A stretch of 64,000 bases of DNA from Syntrophus gentianae (lineage in GTDB: Bacteria; Desulfobacterota; Syntrophia; Syntrophales; Syntrophaceae). Numbering within the stretch: the stretch's first letter is position 1; the number at the start of each line of letters is the position of its first letter. The notes beneath the pieces were generated by a model. The model was given only the letters and a program-made list of their open reading frames with translations, ran no database searches and was not told the DNA's origin. Below, piece by piece: positions 37,253-46,407 of this stretch. The stretch lies in NCBI RefSeq assembly GCF_900109885.1, contig NZ_FOBS01000003.1:124001-188000 (forward strand), written 5' to 3'. A program made the translations under genes and the position numbers.

Positions 37253-37317
37253 TGGGCCTGTTCGAAATTCCTTCAGGCAAGGCCCTGTAAATTCCAGAAA
37301 GAAAAAATAAAAATGCT

Positions 37318-37346
37318 TTGACAGGGTTGTCTGCATGTGCTAGGGG
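37318..37346 (+). promoter_or_regulatory. Candidate sigma-70 promoter of the Tyr leader/lyase unit
   Basis: TTGACA at 37318-37323, 17 bases, then TAGGGG preceded by TGC (extended -10 like). The -35 is perfect but the -10 poor. Transcripts would start about 130 bases before the leader ORF. Confidence 0.3.
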
Positions 37347-37483
37347 ACACAATCACGTCAGGTTAAGAGATCGTTACGCAGTAAACATTAAGGTGCTTTC
37401 TTTAAAAACGTCGTCATATTCCGGCAGGTATGTCTTGCGGTGCGTAAACTCAGAACAAAACCTGGATAGCAGGGATATTTTTC

Positions 37484-37597
37484 ATGGTCAATTATCCATA
37501 TAATCTTTTTATGGACTACACAGGCGGGAATTCCAACACCTATTATTTTTATTATTATTATTACGGTGGGATGCGCTTGTGTGCCTTCTCTCGGTAG
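37484..37597 (+). CDS. Tyrosine-rich leader peptide (37 aa), probable attenuator
   Basis: ATG 37484 has AGGGA eight bases upstream. The 37-residue product contains ten Tyr: three in the first twelve residues and a dense run TYYFYYYYYGG at residues 19-29. The stop TAG (37595-37597) is followed five bases later by the stem of an intrinsic terminator, and the next gene is a lyase of the tyrosine phenol-lyase family. This is the architecture of amino-acid-sensing leader peptides. A ribosome waiting on the Tyr run would sit about 40 bases before the hairpin; one paused at the stop codon would cover its 5' arm. The second case would give TnaC-like induction by tyrosine, the first a classic starvation response. 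A weak alternative pairing (GCCTT at 37583 with AAGGC at 37604) could act as antiterminator. The peptide is too short for routine gene callers. Confidence 0.75.
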   Translation: MVNYPYNLFMDYTGGNSNTYYFYYYYYGGMRLCAFSR

Positions 37598-37602
37598 TTA
37601 AG

Positions 37603-37634
37603 AAAGGCCATGGGCGCAAAGCCCATGGCCTTTT
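37603..37634 (+). terminator. Intrinsic terminator in the leader of the lyase gene
   Basis: AAAGGCCATGGGC, loop GCAAA, then GCCCATGGCCTTTT, a 13-bp perfect stem ending in a T-run, with a second TTTT shortly after. It stands between the Tyr-rich leader and the lyase gene, so it attenuates that gene rather than ending an upstream one. Confidence 0.88.
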
Positions 37635-37756
37635 AAGTTTTGGGACATGTTGGCGCTGCTGTAAGGCTTTTTTGAAATATCGATCGTTGTCCTGCTCCAG
37701 ACCGGCAGTGGCAATATAAAAAACTAAACTGCTAACCTTAATAAAGGAGGATTTTT

Positions 37757-39202
37757 ATGAATATCAAACTGTCCAACGGGAAAATGCTTCCCGTGGAAAT
37801 GCACAAGATCAAGATCATCCAGCAAACGCGGCTCCCAAACGCCGATGAGCGACTGCAGGCCATGGAAGAGGCCGGGTACAATACCTTCCTGCTTCGAACC
37901 CGGAACGTCTTCCTGGATATGTTGACGGACAGTGGCACCAATGCCATGAGCGACAATCAATTAGGCGCCATGATGGTGGCCGATGACGCCTACGCCGGCA
38001 GTGAAAGCTTCTACAAGCTGCAGGATTCCGTCAAGGAGATCTTTGGCCTTCCTTATCTGCTCCCGGCGCATCAGGGTCGGGCAGCGGAACACTTGCTGGC
38101 CAAGGTTTTCGTGAAACCGGGCGATGTCGTCCCCATGAACTATCATTTCACAACCACCAAGGCCCATTTCACGCTGGCCGGGGGAACCGTTCTGGAAATC
38201 TTTACGGATGAAGCCCTGAATACGGACAGCAAAGTGCTCTTCAAAGGCAACATTGATACCGATAAATTCCTCGATGTGATCAAAACCTACGGATCAGAAA
38301 AAATTTCCTTCGTGCGCATGGAGGCCACGACCAACCTGCTCGGCGGACAGCCCTTTTCCATGGCCAATTACAAGAAGGTGAAGGAAATCGCCGCGGCAAA
38401 CAACATCAAACTCGTTCTCGACGCCAGTCTGATTTCCGAACAGGCCTATTTCATCAAAGAGCGGGAAGAGAGCTATAAGGATCGTTCCGTCGCTGAGATC
38501 ATCTGGGAACTGGCGGACATCGCCGATATCGTTTACCTATCGGGACGGAAGAGCTGTGCTGTACGCGGCGGGTTTATTGCGACGAAAAACAAGGAAATCT
38601 TTGATCTCATTCTTCCCTGGCTTCCCGTTTATGAAGGATTTGCAACGTATGGCGGCATGTCCACCAAAGAGATCGAGGCCATGGCCGTGGGCGTCCGTGA
38701 AATGACCCAGTACAGTGTGGCGAGCAGTTCCGCGGATATGATCCAGTATTTTGCCGAACAACTGAAAGCACGGGGCATTCCCGTGGTGACCCCTCCCGGG
38801 AGACTGGCCTGTCATATCGATGCCCGCCGCTTTCTCCCTGACATGCACCCCTCCAAGTACATTGCCGCCTCCCTGACTGCAGCGGTCTACCTTGTATCAG
38901 GGGCAAGGGGAATGGAACGGGGCACCATGTCCGAGCAACGGAATCCGGACGGCAGTGAGGTCTTTTCCGAGCTGGAACTCCTGAGGCTCGCCGTGCCGCG
39001 CCGAACCTACACCCTCGCTCACATCGATTACGTCGTTGATCGAGTGGTCTGGCTCGCAAATCACAAGGATCTGATCAAGGGATTGATCTTTTACGAGGAA
39101 CCGCCCATCCTGCGCTTCTTCTTCGGCAAGATGAAGGCCATTGATAACTGGGGCGCCGAGCTTGTGGAAGCCTTCAAGAAAGATTTCGGTCCGGATCTGT
39201 AA
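37757..39202 (+). CDS. Beta-eliminating lyase, tyrosine phenol-lyase-like (or tryptophanase)
   Basis: 481 residues, start after AAAGGAGG. Clear family motifs: LLTDSGTNAMSD, AYAGSESFY, HQGRAAEH, FTTT, GGQPFSMAN, SGRKSC with the PLP Lys265, and PRRTYT. By my alignment from memory, residues that set tyrosine phenol-lyase apart from tryptophanase are kept: Thr132 (Thr124 of the Citrobacter enzyme), Met386 and Arg388 (Met379/Arg381). In contrast, the Arg that touches the PLP phenol oxygen in TPL (Arg217) is Leu225 here. TPL splits L-tyrosine to phenol, pyruvate and ammonia, reversibly. The tyrosine-rich leader supports a tyrosine link. An N-terminal extension of about ten residues is present. Tryptophanase or another beta-lyase remains possible. 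Confidence 0.82.
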   Translation: MNIKLSNGKMLPVEMHKIKIIQQTRLPNADERLQAMEEAGYNTFLLRTRNVFLDMLTDSGTNAMSDNQLGAMMVADDAYAGSESFYKLQDSVKEIFGLPYLLPAHQGRAAEHLLAKVFVKPGDVVPMNYHFTTTKAHFTLAGGTVLEIFTDEALNTDSKVLFKGNIDTDKFLDVIKTYGSEKISFVRMEATTNLLGGQPFSMANYKKVKEIAAANNIKLVLDASLISEQAYFIKEREESYKDRSVAEIIWELADIADIVYLSGRKSCAVRGGFIATKNKEIFDLILPWLPVYEGFATYGGMSTKEIEAMAVGVREMTQYSVASSSADMIQYFAEQLKARGIPVVTPPGRLACHIDARRFLPDMHPSKYIAASLTAAVYLVSGARGMERGTMSEQRNPDGSEVFSELELLRLAVPRRTYTLAHIDYVVDRVVWLANHKDLIKGLIFYEEPPILRFFFGKMKAIDNWGAELVEAFKKDFGPDL

Positions 39203-39258
39203 AAAAATATACATCTTCCGTACATTTAGGGTTAAGCTCCCGAATGTACGGAAGATGT
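39201..39258. terminator. Terminator between the lyase gene and the convergent carbonic anhydrase gene
   Basis: A 16-bp perfect stem (39211-39226 with 39243-39258) and 16-base loop. On the minus strand it is followed by seven T (complement of 39201-39207), suiting the minus-strand gene; on the plus strand the A-run precedes it, so it may serve both. Confidence 0.72.
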
Positions 39259-39463
39259 CATCTAAATCCCCCTCCAGCACACCCTTCGCTGGCTGCCTGA
39301 TCGTCTAAGTGGCGTAGGGCTTTTGTTCGTCTGCTCCGCTTCTTCCGTGCTGCTTTGTTGTCATCCTTGCCCAGGTCACCGGGATTCACCAAAAAAAGCA
39401 GGATGAAGACAAACAGGCGCAGGGAAGGGGCATCTTGACCCCTTTTCCTGCCCGTGGGGTTAT

Positions 39464-40189
39464 TTAAGGATTGGCCAGCACCAGCTCCGTTCGCTGCCCC
39501 CTGACCATGGCATACATCTCGCCGGGCCAGACAAATTCCTGCCGGTCAGGCCCATGGATCTGAATGCCGGTGAAGACGGCGTAATCGCTGTGCGCCGTGT
39601 TCACCGTTATTCCGATCATGTGCATTAATTCTTCCAAGACTTCCTGATAGGTTATCTTCGTCAGCGTCACCAGATCCGGGATGTCTCCATACCGGATTTT
39701 CTTGAACAGACGTTGTTTCAGCAGACTCTGCTCCACGTCATCCGGGTCGCTTTCCAGATTCAGGGCCCCCTCAAGCATCTCCCGCCGGAAGGCAATCAAC
39801 GCGCCGCAGGCTCCGGAAGGGCCAGGTCGCCCGGGACGGCTGCATACGCCGATCTCACCGTTTTCATCGATCGCGATATGCGGCATGGCATAATAGACGT
39901 AGCGCTCACGTTCATGCTCAACAGGGGCGTGATGTTCGGCAGCCGAGAAACCCGTCTTTCCCGAAGTCAACAGCCCTGCGAGGCTGCAGAAATTAAAGGC
40001 CTCTCCCCAGTATTTTTGAATATTATCTATCAGGGGTCTTGTGATCTCGTCCCGGCAGACGCCGACACAGGCGATCGTATTGTGGCTGCTGAACCCGTGA
40101 GGAGACAAGGATGAATAAGAACTTCTTACAAAGTCATCATCGGAAATGGCTTTCGGAAAATGAAGATCAAGTGCTTGTCGAAAATCCAT
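39464..40189 (-). CDS. LCIB/LCIC-like carbonic anhydrase family protein
   Basis: 241 residues, no signal peptide. Family motifs as I recall them: SSYSSLSPHGF, NTIACVGVCRDE, AFNFCSLAGLLTSGKTGF, MPHIAIDENGEIGVCSRPGR and SGACGALIAFR. The CRDE Cys/Asp, His of PHIAI and Cys of GACGA are the expected zinc and catalytic residues of the limiting-CO2-inducible protein B family, which are beta-CA-like. Hydration of CO2 would fit beside formate metabolism. AAGGAG precedes the ATG. It is convergent with the lyase gene. Activity is not certain, because some family members are inactive. Confidence 0.75.
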   Translation of the reverse strand: MDFRQALDLHFPKAISDDDFVRSSYSSLSPHGFSSHNTIACVGVCRDEITRPLIDNIQKYWGEAFNFCSLAGLLTSGKTGFSAAEHHAPVEHERERYVYYAMPHIAIDENGEIGVCSRPGRPGPSGACGALIAFRREMLEGALNLESDPDDVEQSLLKQRLFKKIRYGDIPDLVTLTKITYQEVLEELMHMIGITVNTAHSDYAVFTGIQIHGPDRQEFVWPGEMYAMVRGQRTELVLANP

Positions 40190-40390
40190 ATGTCGCTCCT
40201 TTTACCCCATAATTTGCGTGATCATTATCCCTATGGCCTCGCAATGGGGTCCATGAAGGTATTCTGAAATTGATTGTTCCCGATGATCCTGATTTCCCGG
40301 GGAAACCTTTGAGGCCTGTTAATGGCGGAAATGAACGCTGTCTCTTGCGAATCCACAGCTTTCGGCCTGGGAAGATGCTTCTCCGGCTTC

Positions 40391-40846
40391 CTACCACACC
40401 TCGGGAAACGCCATGTTTGTATACAGATCCTCAAGCTTGCTCTTGTGGCTTCGTTCCATCGAAGCGAGCTCGGAAAAAATACGCTTCTGGGCTTCGTCGG
40501 TGCTGGAATTTGCCAGCTGGGTATACATCTGCATGGCTTCAAGTTCTTTTTTAATCGCAATGACCAGACCTTCGACAGGTTTGAGATCTACGGTCAGTGC
40601 CGGTGTGGGGACTGCATCGACGATTTTATAATCCTTGGATTCCGAAAAATGGAATTTCTCCGAACCTCTGGCCAGAAATCCCTCTAACGTTCGGCGGTGT
40701 TGTTGCTCGTCTTCAGCCAGGTCTTTGAAGAGTGATTTGAGAGAAGCGTCTGCAACTTTGTCAGACACTGAAAGGTAGAATCCATACGCTTCAATCTCCT
40801 GTTCGACTGCATGGGAAATGATCTTCTTGTATTCGTCCTGAGTCAT
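40391..40846 (-). CDS. Rubrerythrin-like ferritin-fold diiron protein
   Basis: 151 residues. Helical with two Glu/His diiron motifs: EQEIEAYGFYL with EDEQQHRR, and KKELEAMQMYTQL with MERSHKSKLEDL. No rubredoxin domain (no CxxC pairs), so it is a ferritin-like or rubrerythrin-core protein, often involved in peroxide protection of anaerobes. AGAGGAA precedes the ATG. It stands between terminators. Confidence 0.83.
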   Translation of the reverse strand: MTQDEYKKIISHAVEQEIEAYGFYLSVSDKVADASLKSLFKDLAEDEQQHRRTLEGFLARGSEKFHFSESKDYKIVDAVPTPALTVDLKPVEGLVIAIKKELEAMQMYTQLANSSTDEAQKRIFSELASMERSHKSKLEDLYTNMAFPEVW

Positions 40847-40935
40847 TGTTCTATTCCTCTGTTAAAAGCTTATGCTCAATGCCATTATTCAGATCCTTCT
40901 GAAAAGGCGGCCAGAGCAGGATGCTGAGTGAACAA

Positions 40936-40965
40936 GAAAGAGTGCCGCTGCGCACAGCGGCACTC
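40936..40965 (-). terminator. Terminator of the fdhA-MFS operon
   Basis: GAGTGCCGCTG with exact complement around a four-base loop (40940-40965); on the minus strand followed by TTTCTTGTTC. It lies 29 bases after the carrier's stop. Confidence 0.8.
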
Positions 40966-40993
40966 AAAGGAGCGATTCCTCCTGATAGAGCCG

Positions 40994-42230
40994 TTATGCC
41001 TTGGAAGGCTTCTTGTAGCTCATGGCCAGAACAAAACCGCCAATCAGGAGCCCTGCCGCCACATAAAGGGCCACCGGTTTGATGGCGGGGCTGGAGAAAA
41101 CGAGAGGCCCGGCAACGCCGGCGCAACCCCAGGCCGTCAGCATCAGGCCGTAGATCCTGCCGATATTGGCCGGTCCAAAAGAATCCGCGGCGAAGGCCGG
41201 CATGGTAGCGAATCCACCGCCGTAGCAGGCCAGGAGATAGCAGGCGGCAATCGTATAAAGGGTAACATTGGCAACCTGCGGCAGATAGATATAAAGGGCG
41301 GCCTGGGTGACAAACATGGTCATGAAGACCCCCTTTCGACCGATGAAATCGGAAGTCCATGCCCAGAAGAGGCGTCCCAATCCATTAAAGATGGCGGAAA
41401 TGGCAACAATGGAACCCCCGGCAATGGCTAACGCTTCGGGGGTGATTCCAGGCGTCGCCTTTTTAATGACATCCTGAGCCAGCGGGGACAACTGGGAAAT
41501 CAGCCCCAGGCCGGCGGACACGTTCAGGAAGAGCATTCCCCAGAGCATCCACCACTGGGGGGGTCTTAATGGCCTGGTCGAAGGAGAAGGAATCTGCGGC
41601 GGAAACACCACCGGACGCAGACGGTGAAAAGCCTTTGGGCAGCCATCCCGCCGGCGGGTTCTTGTAGAACTGGGCGGCGCTCGTAACGGCAATCAGAAAG
41701 ATGACGCCCCAGACATAAAAGGTTTTGGCCATCCCCATGGAGAGGATCATGCCAGGGGCGATTTTCCCCATGAAAAATGCGCCGGCGCCAAACCCCATAA
41801 CGGCCAGCCCCGTTACCAGACCTCTCTTGTCAGGAAACCAGCGAATCAAGGTGGCGATGGGGGTCACATACCCGAAGCCATTCCCCAAACCGGCAACGAC
41901 ACCAAAGCCGAGCCACAAGAGAGGAAGACTTCCCACCTGATCGGCGTAGCCCGCAATCAGCGTCCCAATGCCGAAAAGAATTCCACCGATGGTGGCGACG
42001 AACCGGGGACCTTTCTTGTCCACCAGCATCCCGCCGAAGGCGGCAGAAATGCCGATCATGGCCATCAGGATCATCATCGTCGCCTGTGTACTGGGTTCAC
42101 TCCAGCCATGAACCGTCATCAAGGGTTTCTTGAAGACCGACCAGGCATAAACAGTCCCCAGGCACAGCTGCATGACAATGGCAGCCCCGGCAATAATCCA
42201 TCGCTTGCTCTCTAAATTCTCATTACTCAC
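40994..42230 (-). CDS. MFS carrier, oxalate/formate antiporter family, with a frameshift in a C7 run
   Basis: Read as one gene of about 411 residues: GTG 42230 after GGGAGG, then twelve expected membrane helices. N-terminal motifs include CLGTVYAWSVF, GGMLVDKKGPRF and GLGNGFGYVTPI; the C-terminal half has WMLWGMLFLNVSAGLGLI and GLGRLFWAWTSDFIGRKG, all typical of OFA-family antiporters. The halves lie in different frames: the first runs on to a stop at 41463, the second is open from 41692 to 40994. At 41557-41563 a run of seven G (seven C on the coding strand) explains the switch; six would restore KTPQWWMLW. Formate or oxalate transport fits the adjacent formate dehydrogenase. The slip may be a sequencing error, a phase-variable tract or a real mutation. 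Confidence 0.8.
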
Positions 42231-42288
42231 TTATTCATTCCTCCCATATATTAATAAAAAAACGATTCGAAAATAAGGCTATCCCTCT

Positions 42289-44976
42289 TTAGCTGCATTT
42301 TTGAATTTTAACCGCGCAAACTTTGTACTCCGGGATATTGGCAATCGGGTCGATAGCCGTAATGGTAAGCCGATTGACAGCGGCTTCGCTGTAGTGGAAG
42401 GGGATAAAGACCACACCCCGGTCAACCCGATCTCTGACATCCGCTCTCAGAGTAATGGAGCCTCGTCTCGAGGACACTTCAATCTTCTCGCCGTTCTTTA
42501 TGCCCAGTTCACCAGCGTCAGCGGGGTTTATCTCCATGAAGGCCTCCGGTGTGCGCGAGACGAGACCCTGCGAACGCCGGCTCATGGTGGCGGTGTGGTA
42601 TTGGTAGAGGATGCGCCCGGTCGTGAGTACAAAGGGGTACTGGTCATCGGTCTGCTCGGCAGGTGGAATGTACTCCGTAACGGAGAAGAGGCCCCTGCCG
42701 CGGGTGAAGATAGCACTGTGCAAGATGGGCGTCCCTGGATGCTCAAGCGTGGGGCAGGGCCACTGGATGCCGGTATCGGCGATCCGTTCGTAGGTGATAC
42801 CCTTGTAAGAGGCGGTGACGCTGTTGATCTCCTCCATGATAGCCTTTGCCTGAACGTATTTCCAGTCTGCTCCCATTTTGTTTGCCAGCATGGTCAGAAT
42901 CTGCCAGTCGTCTCTGGCTTCACCGGGTGCATTTACAGCTTTGCGCACTCTCTGCACCCGTCGCTCGGTATTGGTGTAAGTGCCTTCCTTTTCAGCCCAG
43001 GCGCATGCAGGCAGGACAACGTCTGCCAAAGAACCGGTTTCATTCAGAAAGATGTCCTGAACAACCAGCAGGTCCAGCTTTGAAAGAGAGTGTTCAACAT
43101 GCGCCAGATCGGGATCGGACATCATGGGATTTTCTCCCATGATGAGCAGGGCTTTGATGGCGCCCGTATCCGCACCTTCGATAATCTTGGGAATGGTAAG
43201 GCCGGGCTTGGGATTAAGGCTTACTCCCCAGGCATCCTCGAATTTTCTGCGATGCTCCTCATTGGCCACTTGCAGATAGGCGGTGAAGTTTACCGGCAGG
43301 CAGCCCATGTCACAGGCGCCCTGGACGTTATTCTGACCCCGGAGCGGATTGACGCCCGTGCCGGGCCGTCCGATATTTCCAGTCAGCATGGCGAGGTTGG
43401 CCAGGGATTTGACTGCATCGGTACCGGTAATATGCTGGGTAATACCCATGGCGTAGAGGATGGAAGCCGCCCCGGCCTTTGCGTATAAATGGGCGGCTTT
43501 GACAAGATCGCCACCGGGGATCGACGTGATGCTTTCCACGAATTCAGGCGTGTATTTTGCCACCGCAAGTTTTAAGGCCTCGAAATTCTCGGTGCGCTCG
43601 GCGACAAATTCCTTGTCCAAGAGATCTTCAGCGATGATGATGTTCAAAAGGCCGTTGATCCAGGCAATATCAGTACCCGGTTTCTGGCGCAGCCAAACCG
43701 TGGCGAACTTGGCCAACTCGATATTGCGTGGGTCGGCCAGAATCAGCTTGGCGCCGCGCTGGGTGATTGCCCGCTTGACGACGGATGCAATGACAGGATG
43801 ATTTTCCGTCGTGTTGGAACCTGTAATCAGGAAACAATCACTTTCAATGAGATCGGTGATGGAGTTGGTCATAGCTCCGGAACCAAAGGAAGCGGCCAGA
43901 CCGGCCACTGTGGAGCTGTGTCAGAGACGTGCACAGTGATCCACGTTATTGGTTCCCACCACGGCGCGAAGGAATTTCTGGAAGATATAATTTTCTTCGT
44001 TGGTGCATCGTGCCGATGCCAGTCCCGCGATTGCATCAGCCCCGTGCTCTTCTTTAATGGATCTCAGCTTCTCGGCCACAAACGCGATGGCCTCGTCCCA
44101 GGTTGTCTCTTTCAACTCGCCGTCCCTGCGGATTAACGGCTTGGTCAGGCGATCGGGATGCTGCATATAATCATAGCCAAAGCGTCCCTTGATGCACAGG
44201 CTGCCGAAATTCGGTGCGGGCATCCCTTCACGGTCGGTGGTCACCTTGATGATTTTGTCGTCTTTGGTACACACATCCATCTGACAGCCCACTCCGCAAT
44301 AGCTGCAGGTGGTCCGAACCTTGGTCAAATCCTTGAAGCGGCCCCGGAAACGGCCCTGTTTTTCATACAAAGCCCCCACGGGACAGACGCGGACGCACTC
44401 ACCGCAAAAGACGCAATCCGATTCCTCATATCTAAGACCGAACGGCGGACCTACTTTTGAGTACGACCCTCTTCCGGTATAATCAAGAACCAGGTTAACC
44501 TGTATCTCGTTGCAGGCCCGTACACACAAACCGCAGAGTACGCACTTATTCATGTCGCGCACGATCATCTCATTGCCTGTCTCACTGGCAAGCATACTTG
44601 AAGGTTCGTCAAAGCGCGGTGCTTCCATCCCGAGTTCATATGCCAGATCCTGCAGCACGCAATTTCCGCTTGATTCGCAGGTGATGCAGTTGTGGTGACC
44701 CTGGGTCATGAGCATCTCCACGATTATCCTGCGGACATTGAGAACCCGTTCGGTATTGGTTGACACCACCATGCCGTTGCTGGCGGGCAGGGAGCAGGCC
44801 GCCATCAAGGAGCGTGCGCCTTCGACTTCAACCATGCATATCCGACAGGCGCCTACCGGTTTAACCTGTTCCTGGTGGCACAATACGGGGATATAGATAC
44901 CGGCAGACTTCGCAATCTGGTATACCGTCTGTCCGGGATTGAACTCTATCTCTCTGCCGTCGATTGTGATCTTCAT
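42289..44976 (-). CDS. fdhA: Formate dehydrogenase alpha subunit, selenocysteine-containing
   Basis: 895 residues read through an in-frame TGA (43921-43923) as selenocysteine 352; the surrounding sequence is VDHCARL-Sec-HSSTVAGLAAS, matching known Sec formate dehydrogenases. Start ATG 44976 has AGAGGAGG upstream. N-terminal domains as in NuoG-type FdhA: a [2Fe-2S] segment (CHQEQVKPVGACRIC), a His-Cys cluster (HHNCITCESSGNC), two 4Fe-4S clusters (CVLCGLCVRAC and CVFCGECVRVCP), then the catalytic molybdo/tungsto-bis-PGD domain starting CSYCGVGC. It oxidises formate to CO2 or runs in reverse, and is probably cytoplasmic, pairing with NADH- or ferredoxin-linked partners not in this window. An OFA-type formate carrier follows in the operon. 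Confidence 0.92.
43892..43923 (-). promoter_or_regulatory. Bacterial SECIS element and Sec UGA of fdhA
   Basis: Downstream of the UGA, GTGGCC (43908-43903) pairs with GGCCGC (43897-43892) around loop GGUCU (43902-43898). The loop sequence and its distance from the UGA (bases 22-26 counting U as 1) equal those of the E. coli fdhF SECIS as I recall it. SelB would bind here. Confidence 0.88.
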
Positions 44977-45284
44977 GAAACCTCCTCTTTCTACCTTTCG
45001 GTGCACAATAAAAATTGGCTGAACTGTAACTATTTAGTGAATAAAATGCAAACAAATAATAATTGTGCGAGAAATTACATTAATGTGCATATTTTCAGAA
45101 CTTTAAACTCATGCGTAAATCAGCCGCAAGGAAGGCAGCCATGGCGGGAGTGTGAGGAATGTAATGGAAAAAAATGTCTTCCTCTCCTTTTTATTAATCA
45201 AAAGTACGCATCAACCGAATAAACCATAAAAAACATTGGAGACTTGGAAAATACCGATACTCGAATGGATTGCCGGTTTCGGGC
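44977..45284. other. Intergenic region upstream of fdhA
   Basis: 308 bases. AT-rich with the fdhA promoter presumably near 45040-45110 on the minus strand; no hairpin that clearly ends the exporter operon is seen. Confidence 0.4.
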
Positions 45285-46406
45285 TTAGTCGAGGCGTTTC
45301 CGGAAGCGGACGACGGCGCCGGTGAAAACAGCCAGTCCCAGGATCGCCATGGCGACAAACTGGGGCCAGAGGATCTCCATTCCCACCCCTTTGAGAAAAA
45401 CCCCCCGGATAATCACCAGAAAATAGCGAAGCGGGTCCAGCATCGTCAGCCATTGTACTGCCAGGGGCATATTCGCTATGGGGAAAACGAAGCCGCTGAG
45501 CATGAAGAAAGGAAGAAGCACGAAGAAGGTTGTCATCATGGCCTGCTGCTGGGTCCCGGAAATGGTGGAGATAAAGAGCCCGACTCCCAGGGTGCTGAGC
45601 AGAAATAGGCAGGCGGCCAGAAAGAGAAGGAGGACGCTTCCCGCCAGGGGGACCTGGAACCAGGCGATGGCAATGGCGGAGACGATAATCATCTGGGCAA
45701 TCGAGATGAGGATGTAGGGAATCGTTTTGCCGAGGATCAGTTCGACCGGCGAAATCGGCGTCACCATCAGCTGTTCCATGGTTCCCGCCTCCTTTTCCTT
45801 GATGATGGCCATGGAGGTGAAGAGCAGGGAGATCAGCATGACGACGAAGGCCACAATGCCGGGGACATAGAAATTCTGGCTGTCCAGGTTGGGATTGTAC
45901 CAGGTTCGAACGCGGGCATCGATCCGGCCATAATCCATCCGCTGGGGGTGAAGCTCCCAGATCAGCTGCCGATTCAGCCGGTCCAGAACGAGCATTGTAT
46001 AGGAGATCCGGATGGAGGCCATATTGCTCATGCTGCCGTCCGCCAGGATCTGCAGGGGAGCTGTCCTGCCTTTTCGGATTTCGGAAGTGAAATTCGGTGG
46101 GATTTTCACGGCAAGATCGATCTTCCCCTCCAGGAGCAACTGTTCCAGGGCTGCCCCGTTTTCCGGATGATGGGTAATTCGAAAGATCCGGTTGGCGCTG
46201 AAGGCATCGGCAACAAGACGGCTTTCCCGGGTATGTGCCTGGTCCATCAGGGCAAGGCGGATGTCACGGATATCGTAGTTGACCACATACCCGAAGATGA
46301 GCAGTTGAATGATCGGGGTGACGACCAAGAGGGGACGGTTCCGTTTGTCCCGGAAAAGCTGGATGAACTCCTTACGGACCAATTCCCTTATCCGCAGCCA
46401 GCGCAT
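45285..46406 (-). CDS. ABC-2 type exporter permease (YbhR-like)
   Basis: 373 residues: one N-terminal membrane helix, a large periplasmic domain (about 45-170), then five C-terminal helices with EKEAGTMEQLMVTPISPVELILGK, the ABC-2 signature, and FFMLSGFVFPIANMP. It is the second permease of a heterodimeric exporter, starting one base after its partner's stop region. Substrate unknown; E. coli YbhFSR exports cations and drugs. Confidence 0.88.
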   Translation of the reverse strand: MRWLRIRELVRKEFIQLFRDKRNRPLLVVTPIIQLLIFGYVVNYDIRDIRLALMDQAHTRESRLVADAFSANRIFRITHHPENGAALEQLLLEGKIDLAVKIPPNFTSEIRKGRTAPLQILADGSMSNMASIRISYTMLVLDRLNRQLIWELHPQRMDYGRIDARVRTWYNPNLDSQNFYVPGIVAFVVMLISLLFTSMAIIKEKEAGTMEQLMVTPISPVELILGKTIPYILISIAQMIIVSAIAIAWFQVPLAGSVLLLFLAACLFLLSTLGVGLFISTISGTQQQAMMTTFFVLLPFFMLSGFVFPIANMPLAVQWLTMLDPLRYFLVIIRGVFLKGVGMEILWPQFVAMAILGLAVFTGAVVRFRKRLD

Positions 46407-46407
46407 C

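Noticed and set aside
39419-39451. Imperfect hairpin between the lyase and carbonic anhydrase genes
   Set aside because: Two mismatches appear on the relevant strand and no T-run; the hairpin at 39211-39258 is the better terminator.
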